A DNA stretch of 64,000 bases from Aquabacter sediminis (GTDB lineage Bacteria > Pseudomonadota > Alphaproteobacteria > Rhizobiales > Xanthobacteraceae), in assembly GCF_028863665.1 (NCBI RefSeq), contig NZ_JARBFX010000002.1:496001-560000 (forward strand), written 5' to 3'. Each line of letters begins with the position of its first letter. Position 1 is the stretch's first letter. The notes under the pieces are model-generated. The model was given only the letters and a program-made list of their open reading frames with translations, was not told the DNA's origin and made no database searches. Of the stretch, positions 60,638 through 64,000 are shown piece after piece. A program made the translations under genes and the position numbers.

Positions 60638-62029
60638 TCAGTGCGCTTCCGCCTGCTTGGCGGCCGCCACGATCTCGTCCACCGAGGTGGACTTCACCCC
60701 ATTGAAGAAGACGTTGAGCAGCACCGCCACGATGGCCGAGAGCAGGATGCCGGATTCCAGCAGCGGATGCAGCTCATGGGGCAGGTTCTTGAAGAAGTTG
60801 GGGGCCACCAGAGGGATCATGCCGAAGCCCACGGACAGAGCCACGATGAACAGGTTGAAGCGGTTGGTCTTGAAGTCCACGGCGGTCAGGATGCGCGCAC
60901 CCGTCGCTGCCACCATGCCGAACATCACCAGGCCCGCGCCGCCCAGCACCACATTGGGCACGGCCTCCACCAGCGCCGCCATTTTAGGCAGAAGCCCAAG
61001 AAGCAGCATGATGACGCCGCCCGCCACCGTCACCCAGCGCGAGCGCACCCCGGTCACCCCCACCAGGCCCACATTCTGGGAGAAGGAGGTGTAGGGGAAG
61101 GTGTTGAAGATGCCGCCGATGAGGGTGCCGAAGCCATCCGCCCGCAGACCCTTGGCCAGCGCCTTCTGGTCCACCGGCTTGCCGGTGATGTCCGAGAGCG
61201 CCAGGAACATGCCAAGCGATTCGATCATCACCACCACCATGACAATGCACATGGTGACGATGGGCACGAGGTGGAATTGCGGCACGCCGAAATGGAACGG
61301 GACGATCACGTCGAACCAGGCGGCGGAGGCCACCTTCTCGAAGTGCATGATGCCCAGGACGCTGGCCAACACCGCGCCGGCCACGATGCCCAGCAGCACC
61401 GCCACATTGGCAATGAAACCCTTGCCCCACTTGATGAGGCCGAGGATCACCAGCATCACGAACAGCGAAATGCCCAGCCCCTGGAGCTGACCATAAGCGG
61501 GATTGGCCACCTGCACGGTTTCCCCGTTCACCACCTTGGTGAACATGGGAATGCCCCCGCCCGCCCAGTTGATGCCCACCCGCATCAGGGAGATGCCGAT
61601 GACCATGATGATGGTCCCCGTCACCACCGGCGGAAACAGCGGCAGGAGACGGCTGACAAAGGGCGCCACCAGCAGCCCGAACAGGCCGGCGGCAATCACC
61701 GAGCCATAGATGCCCAAGAGCCCGATGGACGGGTCCGCCGCCATGGAGAGCATCGGTCCCACAGAGGCAAATGTGACGCCCATCATCACCGGCAGGCGGA
61801 TGCCCACGCCGAACAACCCGAGGCATTGGGCAAGCGTGGCGATGCCGCAGGCGAACAGGTCGGCACTGATGAGGAAGGCCACATCCTCGGGCGGCAGCTT
61901 GAGGGCCCGGCCGATGATGAGCGGAACGGCGACGGCACCGGCATACATGACAAGGACGTGCTGGAGCCCGAGCGCGATCAATTTCGGCGCTGGCAGCATC
62001 TCGTCCACTGGGTGAACGGCTGAAGACAT
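60638..62029 (-). CDS. NCS2-family urate/xanthine permease
   Basis: A 463-residue nucleobase symporter with about 14 membrane segments. Motifs: ALGLQHVLVMYAGAVAVPLI, PVMMGVTFASVGPMLSMAAD, and TNRFNLFIVALSVGFGMIPL. VFMVVVMIESLGMFLAL-like sequence carries the conserved Glu. It resembles uric acid permeases of the UacT/PucJK type, in line with neighbouring urate genes. ATG 62029 has AGGGGG six bases upstream. Confidence 0.92.
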   Translation of the reverse strand: MSSAVHPVDEMLPAPKLIALGLQHVLVMYAGAVAVPLIIGRALKLPPEDVAFLISADLFACGIATLAQCLGLFGVGIRLPVMMGVTFASVGPMLSMAADPSIGLLGIYGSVIAAGLFGLLVAPFVSRLLPLFPPVVTGTIIMVIGISLMRVGINWAGGGIPMFTKVVNGETVQVANPAYGQLQGLGISLFVMLVILGLIKWGKGFIANVAVLLGIVAGAVLASVLGIMHFEKVASAAWFDVIVPFHFGVPQFHLVPIVTMCIVMVVVMIESLGMFLALSDITGKPVDQKALAKGLRADGFGTLIGGIFNTFPYTSFSQNVGLVGVTGVRSRWVTVAGGVIMLLLGLLPKMAALVEAVPNVVLGGAGLVMFGMVAATGARILTAVDFKTNRFNLFIVALSVGFGMIPLVAPNFFKNLPHELHPLLESGILLSAIVAVLLNVFFNGVKSTSVDEIVAAAKQAEAH

Positions 62030-62157
62030 GGAGACCCCCTGGAAAAGGTCGGACACTTCAAGGATTTTGCGGTTCTTGGCGGCGGTCTGCGCCGTCGCTG
62101 CATTGCATCACACGCAATTTCCCCGGCGAAGGAAACATGCCGGACAATCAGAATATC

Positions 62158-62174
62158 TTCCGATTGAATCGGAA
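62158..62174. promoter_or_regulatory. Perfect palindrome in the permease-hiuH intergenic region
   Basis: TTCCGATT (62158-62165), one base, AATCGGAA (62167-62174). It lies in the divergent 209-bp region between the permease and the hydroxyisourate hydrolase gene and is the best operator candidate for the purine regulon here. Confidence 0.66.
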
Positions 62175-62238
62175 AATGACTCGGCGCGGTCTGGGTTATG
62201 CTGAGGCGCGATGAGGCTTGGCGTGGAAGGAGTTGGGA

Positions 62239-62592
62239 ATGGGTCGTCTGTCGACGCATGTGCTGGACACGGTGCGGGGCACCCCCGCTTCGGGCGTTGA
62301 GATCGAGCTTTTCCGCATCGCAAAAGACGGCACCCGCTCGCGCCTGACCGCCTGCACCACCAATGCAGACGGCCGCACCGACGCGCCCCTCCTGGCGGGG
62401 GAGGCGTTCCAGGCGGGCACCTATGAGCTGGTGTTCCAGGTCGGTGCCTATTTTGCGCATACCGGCGCCCCAGCCGCGGAGCCCCCTTTCCTGGATGTGG
62501 TGCCGCTGCGTTTCACCCTGGCCGACGAGGGGCACTACCACGTGCCGCTCCTGTGCTCCCCCTGGGCCTATTCCACCTATCGCGGCTCCTGA
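62239..62592 (+). CDS. hiuH: Hydroxyisourate hydrolase (transthyretin-like)
   Basis: A 117-residue transthyretin-related enzyme: [33 protein letters not shown], and the C-terminal signature YSTYRGS (with the catalytic His in HYHVPLL). It hydrolyses the PuuD product 5-hydroxyisourate to OHCU. GGAAGGAG lies before ATG 62239. It is followed by the fused allantoinase-OHCU decarboxylase gene. Confidence 0.95.
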   Translation: MGRLSTHVLDTVRGTPASGVEIELFRIAKDGTRSRLTACTTNADGRTDAPLLAGEAFQAGTYELVFQVGAYFAHTGAPAAEPPFLDVVPLRFTLADEGHYHVPLLCSPWAYSTYRGS

Positions 62593-62623
62593 TTCCCTTC
62601 CGCACACAAGGCCGAACCTTGCC

Positions 62624-64000
62624 ATGACCGCCCAGCCCTATCCCCGCGATCTCATCGGCTATGGCCGCAATGCCCCCCATCCCCGCTGGCCGGGCGATGC
62701 CAGGATCGCGGTGCAGTTCGTCATCAATTACGAGGAAGGGGGCGAGAACTCGGTCCTCCACGGGGACGCGGCCTCGGAAGCCTTCCTGTCCGAGATCGTC
62801 GGCGCGCAGCCTTGGCCGGGGCAGCGGCATATGAACATGGAGTCCATCTACGAATATGGCTCCCGCGTCGGCTTTTGGCGCCTGCATCGCCTGTTCACCG
62901 AGCGCAACATGCCGCTGACGGTCTATGGCGTCGCCACAGCGCTGGCGCGCAATCCCGAGGCGGTGGCGGGCATGAAGGAGGCGGGCTGGGAGATCGCCAG
63001 CCACGGCTACAAATGGGTGGACTACAAGGACGTGCCCATCGAGACCGAGCGCGCGCACATTTTGGAGGCCATCCGGCTGCACACGCAGGTGACCGGATCC
63101 CGGCCGCTGGGCTTCTACCAGGGCCGCTCCTCCGAGAACACGACACCGCTTGCCATGGAGGAAGGCGGCTTCGTCTATTCCGCCGACACCTATGCGGACG
63201 AGCTGCCCTATTGGATCGAGGGACCCAAGGGCCCGTTCCTGATGGTGCCCTATACGCTCGACGCCAATGACATGCGCTTTTCCATTCCCGCCGGCTTTTC
63301 GGCGGGAGATCAGTTCTTCACCTATCTGAAGGACAGCTTTGACCTGCTTTACGCGGAAGGCGCCCGCGCCCCCCGGATGCTCTCCATCGGCCTTCACAAC
63401 CGCCTTGTGGGCCGGCCCGGCCGTGCGGCGGCGCTGGCCCGATTTCTGGACTATATCCAGGGGCACGAGGGCGTGTGGGTGGCGCGGCGCATTGACATTG
63501 CCCGCCACTGGATCGCCCATCACCCGCCGAAGGGTGGCTATGTGCCGAGCCGCCTGTCCAAGGCTCTGTTCGTGGAGCGGTTCGGCGGTGTGTTCGAGCA
63601 TTCGCCCTGGATTGCGGAAGGCGCCTATGAGGCGGGGCTCTCCCAGGCGGAGGACACGCCGGACGGCCTTCACGCCGCCATGTCCAAGGTGCTGCGGACG
63701 GCAAGCCGGGAGCAGCAGATGAGCGTCATCCACGCCCATCCCGATCTTGCCGGCAAGCTCGCGGCCGCCAAGCTGCTCACGGCCGACAGCGCGCAGGAGC
63801 AGGCCTCTGCCGGCCTCGACCGTCTCACTGCCGAGGAGAAGGCCCGCTTCACCGCGCTCAACACGGCCTATCTGGAGAAGTTCGGGTTCGTCTTTATCAT
63901 GGCCATACGCGGCCGCTCCAAGGAGGAAATCGTCGCTGCCTTTGAGCGCCGGCTCGGCCAAGACGCCGAGACGGAATTCCAGGAAGCCCTCGCCCAGATC
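62624..64000 (+). CDS. Allantoinase PuuE fused to OHCU decarboxylase (3' end outside window)
   Basis: Open from ATG 62624 to the window edge, 459 codons so far with no stop. Residues 1-300 are PuuE, a polysaccharide deacetylase-type allantoinase: IAVQFVINYEEGGENSVLHG, then IASHGYKWVDYKDVPIETER and GFYQGRSSENT. From about residue 310 the OHCU decarboxylase domain begins (LSKALFVERFGGVFEHSPWI) with HPDLAGK at 372-378 and FGFVFIMAIRGRSKEEI. The fusion joins OHCU to allantoin and allantoin to allantoate in one chain. It lies 31 bp after hiuH, so the genes are cotranscribed. Confidence 0.94.
   Translation, partial: MTAQPYPRDLIGYGRNAPHPRWPGDARIAVQFVINYEEGGENSVLHGDAASEAFLSEIVGAQPWPGQRHMNMESIYEYGSRVGFWRLHRLFTERNMPLTVYGVATALARNPEAVAGMKEAGWEIASHGYKWVDYKDVPIETERAHILEAIRLHTQVTGSRPLGFYQGRSSENTTPLAMEEGGFVYSADTYADELPYWIEGPKGPFLMVPYTLDANDMRFSIPAGFSAGDQFFTYLKDSFDLLYAEGARAPRMLSIGLHNRLVGRPGRAAALARFLDYIQGHEGVWVARRIDIARHWIAHHPPKGGYVPSRLSKALFVERFGGVFEHSPWIAEGAYEAGLSQAEDTPDGLHAAMSKVLRTASREQQMSVIHAHPDLAGKLAAAKLLTADSAQEQASAGLDRLTAEEKARFTALNTAYLEKFGFVFIMAIRGRSKEEIVAAFERRLGQDAETEFQEALAQI

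Noticed and set aside
60641-62023. 460-codon His-rich plus-strand frame
   Set aside because: Antisense of the NCS2 permease gene.

Overview
The window is GC-rich chromosomal DNA from an alphaproteobacterium of the order Hyphomicrobiales (Rhizobiales), most likely a relative of Xanthobacter, Azorhizobium or Ancylobacter. This is inferred from a FeuP/FeuQ-type two-component pair, a Rhodobacter-type gene transfer agent (GTA), a membrane cytochrome-type urate oxidase (PuuD), and palindromic intergenic repeats typical of that order. There is one tRNA gene, no rRNA, no transposase and no CRISPR array.

Layout. 1-7.2 kb holds housekeeping genes: the end of a TPR-glycosyltransferase, tRNA-Pro(CGG), fabI, two tandem paralogous secreted proteins, a histidine phosphatase, a lipoprotein, and a FeuQ/FeuP sensor-regulator pair. 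7.4-31.0 kb, reading leftward, is an apparently intact GTA cluster. In order of transcription it encodes small and large terminase, portal, two small head proteins, prohead protease, major capsid, head-tail adaptors, major tail protein, tail chaperones, a short tape measure, the baseplate/hub set (DUF2460, DUF2163, NlpC/P60, the 1301-residue TIM-barrel tail protein), a DUF2793 protein, three further tail-end proteins, and a lysis cassette (GH108 endolysin, inner spanin, overlapping lipoprotein outer spanin). A consensus-like promoter with a perfect palindrome just upstream of its -35 box sits before the first gene.

The GTA cluster is broken by opposite-strand genes at three places. One is a small membrane protein between lysis and tail genes. 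The second is a histone-H1-like Ala/Lys/Pro protein plus a secreted protein with a porin-like signature, between tape measure and DUF2460. The third is a secreted trypsin-like protease plus an XRE-regulated NTF2-like/ABM pair, between head-tail adaptor and capsid. In addition, a roughly 0.8-kb array of 251-bp tandem repeats separates terminase from portal.

31.2-43.7 kb is a hexuronate/oligouronide catabolic island: flavin reductase-like protein, KdgF, KduD, KduI, a TRAP transporter, two GntR/FCD regulators, UxaA, UxaC and UxuB. Substrates are imported by the TRAP system and routed to 2-keto-3-deoxygluconate. 43.7-54.7 kb carries a soluble chemoreceptor fused to PilZ, three glycosyltransferases, a GDP-mannose 4,6-dehydratase and several unknowns, suggesting surface-polysaccharide synthesis. 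55-58 kb has an MhqD/MhqO-like pair and an M20 peptidase. 58.2-64 kb is a urate degradation locus: PuuD, a LysR regulator, an NCS2 permease, hydroxyisourate hydrolase, and an allantoinase-OHCU decarboxylase fusion that runs off the right edge.

All calls rest on reading protein sequence, motifs, start sites and gene order. No database search was run.
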